From: Zobellia roscoffensis
Lineage (GTDB): Bacteria > Bacteroidota > Bacteroidia > Flavobacteriales > Flavobacteriaceae
Assembly (NCBI RefSeq): GCF_015330165.1
Contig: NZ_JADDXT010000002.1
Coordinates: forward strand, 3,995,646-4,059,645
Direction: 5' to 3'
Length of the DNA stretch: 64,000 nucleotides
The position numbers were made by a program, and so were the translations under genes. Each line of letters opens with the position of its first letter. Within the stretch, counting starts at the first letter, position 1. Below the pieces are notes generated by a model. That model did not search any database. It saw only the letters and a list, made by a program, of their open reading frames with translations, and had not been told where the DNA came from. Below are positions 8,986 through 17,326 of the stretch, piece by piece.

Positions 8986-10311
8986 ATGCAAAAATTGGAA
9001 TTACACTGGAGGATACTGATCGGAATGATCCTAGGTATTCTCTTTGGCTTTGGAATGACTTATGTAGAGTGGGGAAAGGACTTTGTTCTAGACTGGATTA
9101 ACCCACTAGGGACGATTTTCGTCAAACTTCTGAAGCTCATTGCAATTCCACTTATTTTAGCTTCGCTGATAAAGGGAATATCAGATTTAAAGGATATTTC
9201 AAAATTCCGAAATATTGGTCTACGGACTATTGCCATTTATATTGGCACTACGATAATTGCCATTTCCATCGGACTTATTTTAGTAAATCTTCTCAAACCA
9301 GGAGAGGGTATATCTGAAGACACCATAACAAAATTAACCGAAACCTATTCTAATGATAGTGGTGTTACATCAAAGTTAGAAGAAGCGCATAGACAGCAAG
9401 ACAGTGGTCCTTTGCAATTCTTGGAGGATATGGTGCCGGATAATGCGTTCAAAGCATTAGGAGACAATAGTTTAATGCTCCAAGTAATTTTCTTTACCAT
9501 TTTTATGGGTATTTCTATGCTATTGATAGGAGAGGAGCGGGCTAAACCCTTAAAGAATTTTTTCGACTCGTTAAATGACGTAGTTTTAAAGATGGTAGAT
9601 TTAATTATGCTCACTGCTCCAGTTGCAGTATTTGCCCTATTGGCAAACGTAGTAGTTTCTTCCGGAGATTCAGATTTATTGTTTGCACTGCTTAAATATG
9701 CTGGTGTAGTAGCTTTAGGGCTCATGCTAATGATTGTCTTTTATAGTATTGTCGTAGCCACATTTACACGTTACAATCCGTGGAAATTCTTAAAAGAAAT
9801 GGCTCCGGCCCAACTTTTGGCATTCTCCACAAGTTCTAGTGCAGCCACTCTGCCAGTGACTATGGAGCGTGTGGAAGAACATATAGGTGTAGACAAAGAA
9901 GTGTCTAGTTTTGTACTTCCTGTTGGTGCTACCATAAATATGGATGGAACAAGCCTTTATCAAGGTGTTGCTGCGGTTTTTATTGCTCAAGCCTTAAGTT
10001 TTGATATGCCCTTTTCTGCACAGTTAACAATTGTACTTACCGCTTTATTGGCCTCCATTGGTTCTGCCGCCGTACCCGGAGCAGGAATGGTAATGCTTGT
10101 AATTGTTCTTGAGGCTATTGGCTTTCCTCAGGATAAATTGGCAATAGGTCTCGCTCTTATATTTGCCGTAGATAGACCTTTGGATATGCTCCGTACCGTA
10201 GTAAATATTACAGGTGACGCCTGTGTTTCTATGTTGGTCGCAAAATCCGTAGGCAAACTAGGTAAACCCAAAGTAAAAAACTGGGATGATAACTACAGTG
10301 AGGTCAAATAG
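8986..10311 (+). CDS. Dicarboxylate/amino acid:cation symporter (DAACS family)
   Basis: Seen: about eight hydrophobic membrane segments plus two re-entrant loops, with the serine-rich loop STSSSAATLPVT (about 283-294) and the substrate/sodium motif NMDGTSLYQG (about 322-331), then the second re-entrant loop SIGSAAVPGAG and the TM8 region DRPLDMLRTVVNITGD. Family knowledge: sodium- or proton-coupled uptake of glutamate, aspartate or C4-dicarboxylates across the inner membrane (GltP/GltT/DctA). The large loop at about 115-155 is a known site of length variation. Substrate not assignable from sequence alone. A strong inverted repeat follows the stop codon. Confidence 0.92.
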   Translation: MQKLELHWRILIGMILGILFGFGMTYVEWGKDFVLDWINPLGTIFVKLLKLIAIPLILASLIKGISDLKDISKFRNIGLRTIAIYIGTTIIAISIGLILVNLLKPGEGISEDTITKLTETYSNDSGVTSKLEEAHRQQDSGPLQFLEDMVPDNAFKALGDNSLMLQVIFFTIFMGISMLLIGEERAKPLKNFFDSLNDVVLKMVDLIMLTAPVAVFALLANVVVSSGDSDLLFALLKYAGVVALGLMLMIVFYSIVVATFTRYNPWKFLKEMAPAQLLAFSTSSSAATLPVTMERVEEHIGVDKEVSSFVLPVGATINMDGTSLYQGVAAVFIAQALSFDMPFSAQLTIVLTALLASIGSAAVPGAGMVMLVIVLEAIGFPQDKLAIGLALIFAVDRPLDMLRTVVNITGDACVSMLVAKSVGKLGKPKVKNWDDNYSEVK

Positions 10312-10330
10312 CTTTTAAAATTATACCAAA

Positions 10331-10374
10331 GTAGAAAAGTCAGTTTGTTCATTCGAACAAACTGACTTTTCTAC
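10331..10374. terminator. 20-bp perfect inverted repeat, bidirectional terminator
   Basis: GTAGAAAAGTCAGTTTGTTC (10331-10350) and its exact complement (10355-10374) around a 4-nt loop (ATTC). A/T-rich outer arms give U tracts in both directions. It lies between convergent genes, and its right edge merges into the heptamer repeat. Confidence 0.8.
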
Positions 10375-10439
10375 TCAATACTCAATACTCAATACTCAAT
10401 ACTCAATACTCAATACTCAATACTCAATACTCAATACTA
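10372..10439. repeat. Heptanucleotide tandem repeat (TACTCAA)n
   Basis: Nine perfect TACTCAA units (10372-10434) plus five more bases of a tenth. The last partial unit contains the CTA that is the TAG stop codon of the minus-strand DUF748-like gene (10437-10439). A period of 7 is not a multiple of 3, and the array lies just outside the coding frame. Compare the (AGTAATC)n array at 59295-59448. Confidence 0.97.
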
Positions 10440-11534
10440 TTTTTTCTCACTATCAGCTCCTTCTTCTGCATCTTTAAAAGTGATATCATCATCAACAACA
10501 CCTTTAAAAGCTTGAATCCATGCATTTTTGAAGATATTGGTAACGGTAGGCCAAAGTTTTGTGCCCACATTGTTCAGGTCACCTTCTAGTGGTACTTTAG
10601 TTGCCAAGGTGTCGTTTTTTTGATTTTTTAAGAGGAATTTAAAGAAACCTACAAACCCTTCCCATAGTGTTGATAAAAAGCCATCATCCTTTCCAATGAG
10701 TTTTCCATTTTTAATTATCGGTTTAATGGAACCTTTTAAGAATCCATCGGCAATGGCAACTTCTCCAAAAACCTCAAAGGTGCCACTATCAAAATCAATC
10801 TCGGCATAATATTTAGTAAAATCGTTTAAAGCTTTAACATCGGCATTCGTTATGGAAAAAGCAATATCCATATCCGGTATTTCTTTTACTAGATTCATTT
10901 TCCCATCCAACTCCATAGCTCCATTTCCTATAGAGGTAGCTGTAGCATGCATATCAGAAGGCAATGTACGTTCTTGCTGTACCACGTTTCTTAGGTTGGT
11001 CGCATGCAGATTAATATTTTTCAGATTTAAATCTATGCTAGGATCAGCTTGAAGTTGCACAAAGGCAGCCATGCCTTCTGCTATTTTCAGATTGTTGATT
11101 TCTATAGGAACCAAATCGGTGAGAGCTTTGCTCCAATCTTCCACTTCCGGTTCGTTTATACTGTCTTGCTGGTCTTCAAATACATAGATTACTTTTGGGC
11201 GTAAAATTTCTATTTCACTAACAATTTTGCCATCTAACAGTGCACTCCACTCTACAGAAATATCTGTTCTTTCAAAATCCAAGAAAGGCACTTCTGAACC
11301 TGCTTCAACTTTTCTAAGAGATAGATTTTCAATAGTATAGGCGCCACGATATAAAGCGATATCAATACCATCAACATGCCCATAATAACCAGGAATCTCG
11401 GCCAAAACATTATTTACATACTGCTTAACGAGAACTGGCATCAATAAGCGTAGAACAATTAGAAAAACTATAATTCCAACTGGAATTATGAACCGTTTTT
11501 TGCGTAAACCTCTTTTTTTTCTGTTATCTGCCAT
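10437..11534 (-). CDS. AsmA/DUF748-like membrane-anchored protein
   Basis: Seen: a basic N-terminus (NRKKRGLRKKR), one transmembrane helix (about residues 13-33: IIPVGIIVFLIVLRLLMPVLV), then a long periplasmic region with beta-rich segments typical of the DUF748/AsmA superfamily (GHVDGIDIALYRGAYTIENLSL, MELDGKMNLVKEIPDMDIAFSI). The frame stays open 75 nt upstream to 11609, but the Met at 11534 gives a sensible membrane-anchor start and the extra 25 residues look like translated leader. Family knowledge: AsmA-like proteins act in envelope lipid homeostasis. Inference only for this one. The tail is acidic (DAEEGADSEKK) and its stop codon lies inside the heptamer repeat. Confidence 0.75.
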   Translation of the reverse strand: MADNRKKRGLRKKRFIIPVGIIVFLIVLRLLMPVLVKQYVNNVLAEIPGYYGHVDGIDIALYRGAYTIENLSLRKVEAGSEVPFLDFERTDISVEWSALLDGKIVSEIEILRPKVIYVFEDQQDSINEPEVEDWSKALTDLVPIEINNLKIAEGMAAFVQLQADPSIDLNLKNINLHATNLRNVVQQERTLPSDMHATATSIGNGAMELDGKMNLVKEIPDMDIAFSITNADVKALNDFTKYYAEIDFDSGTFEVFGEVAIADGFLKGSIKPIIKNGKLIGKDDGFLSTLWEGFVGFFKFLLKNQKNDTLATKVPLEGDLNNVGTKLWPTVTNIFKNAWIQAFKGVVDDDITFKDAEEGADSEKK

Positions 11535-11716
11535 AGCCAAAATATTGATTACAAAAATCGAATATTTGGCTGAGCAAAACTTGTGCATATACATAAAACA
11601 CTGCCTCATAAAGGATTAGGCTTATGTTTTTTATAGAGAACTTAAAGTACGAGTAAGAAATGTGAAAAACGGGAGTGAGTGCAATTTAAGGGGTTACAAC
11701 CAGTCAGTGACAATGA

Positions 11717-12121
11717 CTATAAAAACTTAGCCTTTAATTCCGGTGTAGGAATCATACATTGTTCTTTTTTGCCATACCATTTATAACGATTACGCGCTAT
11801 AAAATCATATACGATATCGCGTAAACTACCAGGAATCCATAATAAAATGGACGAAATCACTTTGTAACCTTTTAAATTCTTACCGATTTCCAAAGCTGCA
11901 TCGGATTTAATATAAAACGCAACACCTGGATTGATTAAAATGATGGAATCAATAGTGTCAGCATCTATATTTCGCTCAGAAATTAGCTTCTGGCCCAATT
12001 CACTTTGTAATGGGGTGTAACGGAAAATATCATTTGTATCACGTTTAATGATAAATTGAATAGCGCCATTACACAAGTTGCATACGCCATCAAAAAGAAC
12101 GATTTGTTTTGAATTTTCCAC
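11717..12121 (-). CDS. DCC-family (DUF393) thiol-disulfide-type protein
   Basis: Seen: FDGVCNLCNGAIQFIIKRD near the N-terminus, the DxxCxxC signature (Asp-Gly-Val-Cys-Asn-Leu-Cys) that names the DCC family, and the conserved RYTPLQSELGQ and RNRYKWYGK segments. The length (134 aa) is typical. Family knowledge: a thioredoxin-like fold, predicted to be redox active; no substrate is known. Cytoplasmic or membrane-associated. It lies downstream of mutS2 on the same strand but 61 nt away from it. Confidence 0.9.
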   Translation of the reverse strand: MENSKQIVLFDGVCNLCNGAIQFIIKRDTNDIFRYTPLQSELGQKLISERNIDADTIDSIILINPGVAFYIKSDAALEIGKNLKGYKVISSILLWIPGSLRDIVYDFIARNRYKWYGKKEQCMIPTPELKAKFL

Positions 12122-12182
12122 TTTGTAAAATTAGTCTAGTATTTGTTGAAGTCCTAAGCTTTAATCCTATTTAATGATACTT

Positions 12183-14357
12183 TCACTTCTTAACCCGTTC
12201 CACCAGCTCCAATTGGTCTACGCTAACATTAGTCGTGAAAATACCATAGTTTACAATCGCCTTGTTTTTTTCAAGGGTATCTATAGACCCCACCGCTTTA
12301 CCATCTTGCATACGCACGCGATCGCCTACCTTAAAAATAGGCCGTGGTTTGTTTTTTTCTTTGATAATCGCTTTTTTCTTTTCGACAATCTTCTTTTCAC
12401 GAATTACCTTCACCTCTTTTTGAACCTCCTGTATAACCTTGGCTTTTTTGGTGCGTTCCACCTTTGCTTCCTTGGCGGTTTTCTTTTTCCGCTTGCTGTT
12501 TTCGGTTTCTACAATCCGCAATAGCTCAGAAACCAATGAGCGTTTCTTTTTGTCAATAAAATAACGGTCTGCCGCCTTATCTATCTTATTGCCCAGTTGT
12601 ACCATACGCTGATCATGGTCATATAATTCTTGGTAATTCTCTAGTTTGCTCTTTACTTTAGCATTGAGCATCTCTAAACGGGAAGCCTCTTCACGTGCTT
12701 TAGACTCTTCTTCTTGAAGCCTAGAACCTGTTTGAGCCATTTTACTGCGTTCTTTCTGTAATTTGGCTATAGTAGCATCAAAACGGACCTTCCCTCGCTC
12801 TATCTTCTTCTTTGCTTTGTTTATCAAGCTATAGGGTATACCATTCTTTTGGGCAACTTCAAAGGTAAACGAGCTACCTGCTTCACCCAAAACCAACTGA
12901 AATGTAGGTTCTAGAGTTTTGCTGTTAAATACCATGTTGGCATTTGTGGTATGTGGCAACTCATCTGCCAATGCCTTTAAGTTGGCATAATGCGTAGTAA
13001 TCACACCATACGCACCACGTTCGTAAAAAACTTCCAAAAAGGCTTCAGCAAGTGCACCACCCAATTCGGGGTCACTACCGGTACCGAACTCATCAATAAG
13101 AAACAGGGTTTCATCATCACAAATCCGTAAAAAGTTCTTCATATTCTTTAAACGGTAGCTATATGTACTTAGGTGGTTTTCTATGGATTGATTATCTCCA
13201 ATATCCGTAAGTATCGTATTGAACAAACAAACAGAACTTCTTTCATGAACAGGAATTAGAAGTCCTGATTGAAGCATTACTTGAAGTAAACCGATTGTCT
13301 TTAAAGTTATACTTTTCCCACCTGCATTTGGTCCACTGATTACAATTATCCGGTTTTCGGCATGCAATTCTATGGTCTGCGGATAGGTTTTTGCACGTTG
13401 TAATTTATTGCTCAAATATAACAAAGGGTGAAAAGCATCTCGTAAATACAATCGCTTTTCATCATTAATTTTCGGCAACAAGGAATTCGTATCGCGAGCA
13501 TAAGCTGCTTTTGCTGCAGTAATATCTGTGTGTGTTAGAAAATTCTGATATTCTTCCAATAACCATGCAAATGGCCTTATTTGGTTCGTAAGCTCGTTTA
13601 GTACACGCTGAATTTCTTCTTTCTCGTCATATTCCAGATTATTCAGCTCTCGGCTATATTTTAAAGTAGCTTCAGGTTCTATATAAACGATGCTGCCCGT
13701 TTTGGAGGTGCCCATGACAGTTCCTTTCACTTTGCGGCGGTACATGGCTTTTACTGCCAAAACCCTGCGGTTCTCAACAACGGACTCCCGTATATCGTCT
13801 AAATAATCAGAACCGTGATAGGTATTTAGAGCAGATGCAAAACTCTGCCCAATTTTACCTTTCACCTGATTCATCTGACGGCGAATGTCGAAAAGCTTGT
13901 TGGATGCCCTGTCTTTCACTTCACCAAAACGGTCAATGACTACCTCAATTTCCTTAGGAATATCCGTATTCAACTCAACTTTATCAGAAACCTCAAAGAG
14001 TAGGGGGTAATACTCCTTAAATTTTTTGAGGAATTTTTTATGGGAGGCTACCGTAGTACAGATAGTCCCAATTTTTTTAAAACTAGAAACCTCAAGGGTT
14101 GTATTTTCTATTCGGAGTAACTGAAGTTCTTTGTTTATGGTGTCAAAACCATGAGGTGGGATTCTATTTTCATTCTCAAAAGAGGATAAATACTCTGCCG
14201 TTTGCCCTAAAATTTCAACAACAGCTTCCTTATCCGACATCGGAACGATTTCCAATGCGCGTTCCTTTCCCATTTCCGTTGAGCAGCGTGCCGAAACTTG
14301 CTTTAAAACAGTGGGGAATTCTAGGTCTTGTACGGTCTTAGCGTGAATATTTGCCAT
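12183..14357 (-). CDS. mutS2: MutS2-type DNA mismatch/recombination ATPase without Smr domain
   Basis: Seen: MutS domain III core, then Walker A GPNAGGKS (about residue 340), the signature loop, Walker B LFLIDEFGTGSDPELGGALAEA and HYANLKAL, followed by a long charged coiled coil (about 510-660) and a KOW-like C-terminus (KVGDRVRMQDGKAVGSI, about 675-690). At 724 aa it lacks the roughly 80-residue Smr nuclease domain that ends classical MutS2. Family knowledge: MutS2 binds branched DNA to limit recombination and also acts on collided ribosomes (RqcU); nicking needs Smr. Inference: an ATPase clamp without its own nuclease. The 5' side carries a good promoter-like element. Confidence 0.9.
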   Translation of the reverse strand: MANIHAKTVQDLEFPTVLKQVSARCSTEMGKERALEIVPMSDKEAVVEILGQTAEYLSSFENENRIPPHGFDTINKELQLLRIENTTLEVSSFKKIGTICTTVASHKKFLKKFKEYYPLLFEVSDKVELNTDIPKEIEVVIDRFGEVKDRASNKLFDIRRQMNQVKGKIGQSFASALNTYHGSDYLDDIRESVVENRRVLAVKAMYRRKVKGTVMGTSKTGSIVYIEPEATLKYSRELNNLEYDEKEEIQRVLNELTNQIRPFAWLLEEYQNFLTHTDITAAKAAYARDTNSLLPKINDEKRLYLRDAFHPLLYLSNKLQRAKTYPQTIELHAENRIIVISGPNAGGKSITLKTIGLLQVMLQSGLLIPVHERSSVCLFNTILTDIGDNQSIENHLSTYSYRLKNMKNFLRICDDETLFLIDEFGTGSDPELGGALAEAFLEVFYERGAYGVITTHYANLKALADELPHTTNANMVFNSKTLEPTFQLVLGEAGSSFTFEVAQKNGIPYSLINKAKKKIERGKVRFDATIAKLQKERSKMAQTGSRLQEEESKAREEASRLEMLNAKVKSKLENYQELYDHDQRMVQLGNKIDKAADRYFIDKKKRSLVSELLRIVETENSKRKKKTAKEAKVERTKKAKVIQEVQKEVKVIREKKIVEKKKAIIKEKNKPRPIFKVGDRVRMQDGKAVGSIDTLEKNKAIVNYGIFTTNVSVDQLELVERVKK

Positions 14358-14376
14358 TCTTATTTAATTGCGACGG

Positions 14377-14384
14377 CAAAGGTA
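14377..14384 (-). promoter_or_regulatory. Candidate -7 element (TACCTTTG) of mutS2
   Basis: Minus-strand TACCTTTG matches TAnnTTTG exactly and lies 20 nt upstream of the mutS2 start, giving a short leader as is common in flavobacteria. Confidence 0.45.
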
Positions 14385-14443
14385 GGCATTGATAGTGAAA
14401 TGTGAAACGCGTTATCACATGGAGTAGAAGCAAGAAGCATAAA

Positions 14444-14956
14444 TTACTCAATGCGTCTTCCTACTGTGGTGAAAGAAAGTCCTTGTTGTGACATAGTGGA
14501 ATTCATAACGCCCTCGAATAACGGCTCAGGACACCCTTTTGGGACTTTCCATTCAATTAAAAAATTAGAACCTGTACCCCCTTCAGTATCAACTTCGTCA
14601 ATAATAATTTCGGTAGTTTCCATGGGAGCCAAATAGATGGGGTGGTCAAAATACGTTCTGACGGATTTTCCATGTGTATCAAAGTACTCCGCTTTTGTAA
14701 GGTATACCGTGTCTTTATCACTTGTATTTCGCAGACTTGCCATAGCGGTTAAATTATGGGTCTTATGCTCAGATATACTGTAAATCTGAGAATATATAGA
14801 AAGGTAAGTCTTTCCGTATTCCAATGAATCCTTGGCAGAAATAGCAACCTTTCGCTTTGTCCAGTTTTCCGGGTTAACAGAACTTATTTCTTTTTTGTCT
14901 GGAATGCAGCTAAATAGCAATGATACCGTTAGTAGAGATAAAACACACTTTTTCAT
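14444..14956 (-). CDS. DUF3124-family lipoprotein
   Basis: Seen: a short lipoprotein signal with lipobox LFSC (Cys about residue 17). The rest carries the DUF3124 pattern: YGKTYLSIYSQIYSI, LTAMASLRNTSDKDTVYL, AEYFDTHGKSVRTY, YLAPMETTEIIIDEVDTEGGTGSNFLIEW. Family knowledge: predicted periplasmic or anchored beta-sandwich protein, no known function. The length (170 aa) agrees with the family. Single gene: 86 nt separate it from mutS2. Confidence 0.82.
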   Translation of the reverse strand: MKKCVLSLLTVSLLFSCIPDKKEISSVNPENWTKRKVAISAKDSLEYGKTYLSIYSQIYSISEHKTHNLTAMASLRNTSDKDTVYLTKAEYFDTHGKSVRTYFDHPIYLAPMETTEIIIDEVDTEGGTGSNFLIEWKVPKGCPEPLFEGVMNSTMSQQGLSFTTVGRRIE

Positions 14957-15116
14957 TTTTATGGATATTTAAAGCCAACCTTCCTTAGCCAATGCACTGT
15001 AAATTTTAAGTAATTTTGAAATTGATGATAAAAAAAGCTTCATTCTGGAAGGTTTTTATTGAGTATAACATCTATTATCAGAAATTACCCTTGCTATACA
15101 AAAATGATAATAATAA

Positions 15117-15782
15117 ATGACAGTACAAATACATAACAGTTGGTTAAAGCCACTTTCTGGAGAATTTGAACAACCCTACTTCAAAGAATTGATGGAATTT
15201 GTTGAAAATGAGTACAAGGAACACCTTTGCTATCCTAAAATAGAGGATGTATTCGCAGCTTTTCATTATAGCCCGTTTGACAAGACCAAAATTGTTATTA
15301 TTGGGCAAGACCCGTATCATGGTCCTGAGCAAGCAAACGGGTTATGCTTTTCGGTTAAAGATGGGATATCTCATCCACCTTCGTTAAGAAATATCTTTAA
15401 GGAGATTGAAACCGATTTAGGCACCCCCTATCCCGAAAGTGGAAATCTTGAGCACTGGGCAAGCCAAGGCGTTCTCCTTCTGAATGCCACCCTAACAGTA
15501 CGTGCTCATGAAGCTGGAAGCCATCAGAAAAAGGGTTGGGAAATTTTTACCGATGCTGTAATCAAGAAACTATCCGATGAAAAAGAAGACCTCGTTTTTT
15601 TACTCTGGGGTGGGTTTGCTAAAAAGAAAACTAAACTAATTGACAAGAATAAACACCATATCCTAAATTCCGGTCACCCATCGCCTTTAAGTGCTAATCG
15701 TGGGTATTGGTTTGAAAACCATCACTTTAGTCAGGTTAATGAAATCCTTAAGAAAAAGGGGTTAGAGCAAATTACTTGGTGA
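15117..15782 (+). CDS. ung: Uracil-DNA glycosylase, family 1
   Basis: Seen: the water-activating motif GQDPYHGPEQANGLCFSV (catalytic Asp), the uracil-binding LLLNATLTVRAHEAGSH and the DNA-intercalation loop HPSPLSANRG. The full family length (221 aa) is present. Function: removes uracil from DNA to start base-excision repair. The start at ATG 15117 precedes NSWLKPL, the usual N-terminus. Monocistronic: neighbours are more than 150 nt away or on the other strand. Confidence 0.97.
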   Translation: MTVQIHNSWLKPLSGEFEQPYFKELMEFVENEYKEHLCYPKIEDVFAAFHYSPFDKTKIVIIGQDPYHGPEQANGLCFSVKDGISHPPSLRNIFKEIETDLGTPYPESGNLEHWASQGVLLLNATLTVRAHEAGSHQKKGWEIFTDAVIKKLSDEKEDLVFLLWGGFAKKKTKLIDKNKHHILNSGHPSPLSANRGYWFENHHFSQVNEILKKKGLEQITW

Positions 15783-15971
15783 ATCAATAATTTTTAAGCA
15801 GATATAACATGTTACTAAAGGTTTCTCTTAGCTTATAAGCTAATATTTTGCGATTATGATAAAATATCTGATAAATTAACAATAAATACCTTACGTTTTG
15901 GGTTATTTATTTAATTTTAAATAAGATTTTTTATCTAAACACTAGACGCAGCACTAACCAACAAAAAAACC

Positions 15972-16400
15972 ATGAAAAATTTAGAGCAATTAAATTCAAT
16001 ATTACTTATTGATGATGATGAAATAAACAACATCTTACATTCAGTTTTTATTAATAAACTAGATTTGGGTTTAGAAGTTAATACAGCGCTAAATGGTATA
16101 GAGGGCCTTGACTTTATTTTGGGTGATGGTGAGGTAAAATTAGAATTGCCATGCATGGTAATGCTTGATTTAAAAATGCCTATTATGGACGGATGGGAGT
16201 TCATGAAAGCATATGAAGAATCTGTTCCAAAAGAATTGAAAGATCAAATCACCATAGTTCTAGTAACTACAAGTGATAATCAAGAGGATAAGGATAGAGC
16301 GGAAAGCAATGAGTTTATTGATGATTTCTCTCAAAAACCTTTATCTGACGATACTTTTAGGTATTTGATTCAAAGTCATTTCAACCTAGTCGTTATTTAA
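15972..16400 (+). CDS. Stand-alone response-regulator receiver domain (CheY-like)
   Basis: Seen: a receiver domain only: acidic pocket IDDDEIN (14-16), phospho-acceptor MLDLKMPIMDG (Asp66), conserved Thr at VLVTTSD (about 100) and Lys in FSQKPL (Lys122). No DNA-binding or enzymatic output domain. Family knowledge: Bacteroidota carry many orphan receivers that act as shuttles or in phosphorelays. No histidine kinase lies beside it, so its partner is unknown. Convergent with the substrate-binding-protein gene (1-nt gap). Confidence 0.92.
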   Translation: MKNLEQLNSILLIDDDEINNILHSVFINKLDLGLEVNTALNGIEGLDFILGDGEVKLELPCMVMLDLKMPIMDGWEFMKAYEESVPKELKDQITIVLVTTSDNQEDKDRAESNEFIDDFSQKPLSDDTFRYLIQSHFNLVVI

Positions 16401-16401
16401 G

Positions 16402-17247
16402 TTAATTTAAGATTTTTGATAGGGAAATAGGTTTATCAATTAGATTTAATTCTCTTAAGGTGTCTTGAACTTTTGTTAGAGTAGCTTCTGGAAGTTGCTT
16501 CTGGCTCCATTGCGTTATTCTTAACCATTCCTGAATATCCTCTAGTTGTTGTGCGTATCTGTTTGCTAAGCTACGATCTATGCTTGGTATTTGTTTAAAT
16601 TCAGAAGTATAGTTATTGATTACCTCTAAAATATGTCGTAGGATATTTTCTTCTTCGTTCAGAAACTTCTGGGTAGCAGCAATCACAAAACAAGGCCATG
16701 GAGTAGGGCAGTCGCCCAACCTTCTAAAAACACCTTTATCTACTAATGGTTTTGTTGTGAAGCGTTCCCACATAAAATAATCGGCAGTTCCTTCCGTTAA
16801 GGCTGCAACAGCACCGTCAAGATTGTTTATGATTTCAAATCGTAACGAATCTGTAGGCCACCCTTTGTTTTGTGCGTTTACAAAAGCCATAAGGTGACTT
16901 CCGCTACCCATACGACTAATGGCCGCTTTAGAGCCTTTTAAGTCAGCTATGGACTTGTATTTGCTTTTTGCACCTACGTGTATGCCCCATTGTAGAGGCG
17001 TAGAAATATATTCTTGTACAATTTTAGAGGAGTTACCCTCAGTAATGCTTTTTACAAGTCCTTCGGTTAGAATTATAGCTAGGTCTGTTTCGTTATTTTG
17101 AAGCATTTGACACATTTTGCCTGTTCCCTCCGGAATTTCAGTCCATTCTAAGTCAATACCTCTTTCTTCAAAAGCGCCTTCTTCGATAGCCATATGCCAA
17201 GGGAGGTTAAAATGTTCTGGAACGCCTATAATTCTTACTTTTTTCAT
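16402..17247 (-). CDS. NMT1/SsuA-like substrate-binding-fold protein, no signal peptide
   Basis: Seen: the periplasmic-binding-protein type II pattern of NMT1/THI5-like proteins (PWHMAIEEGAFEERGIDLEW, QMLQNNETDLAIILTEG, LKGSKAAISRMGSGSHLMAFV, EGTADYFMWERFTTKPLV). There is no signal peptide or lipobox: it starts MKKVRIIGVPEHFN. No ABC permease or ATPase gene is nearby. Inference: a cytoplasmic binding-fold protein rather than a transport receptor, perhaps enzymatic or regulatory as in THI5/Mqn-type members. Substrate unknown. Confidence 0.7.
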   Translation of the reverse strand: MKKVRIIGVPEHFNLPWHMAIEEGAFEERGIDLEWTEIPEGTGKMCQMLQNNETDLAIILTEGLVKSITEGNSSKIVQEYISTPLQWGIHVGAKSKYKSIADLKGSKAAISRMGSGSHLMAFVNAQNKGWPTDSLRFEIINNLDGAVAALTEGTADYFMWERFTTKPLVDKGVFRRLGDCPTPWPCFVIAATQKFLNEEENILRHILEVINNYTSEFKQIPSIDRSLANRYAQQLEDIQEWLRITQWSQKQLPEATLTKVQDTLRELNLIDKPISLSKILN

Positions 17248-17326
17248 ATGTATACTGTACTGCTTAAGGTTATAAAATTAAGAAAACCGAGTGATGAATA
17301 TTAAATAAGACCCTTTATTTACCTAC

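Noticed and set aside
11535..11609. N-terminal extension of the DUF748-like protein
   Set aside because: The extension is hydrophobic with four Met and unlike the family; the Met before NRKKRG gives the normal membrane anchor.
12174..12524. 116-codon plus-strand frame antisense to the 3' part of mutS2
   Set aside because: Shadow of the Lys-rich coiled coil; the Phe/Leu-rich product is the expected complement of AAA/AAG codons.
15828..15843. 16-bp perfect palindrome TTAGCTTATAAGCTAA between ung and the receiver-domain gene
   Set aside because: Could be an operator, but it is a single copy and AT-rich palindromes of this size are expected by chance; no T tract for termination.
16402..17247. 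ABC transporter receptor for taurine or nitrate
   Set aside because: There is no signal peptide or lipobox and no permease or ATPase gene beside it.
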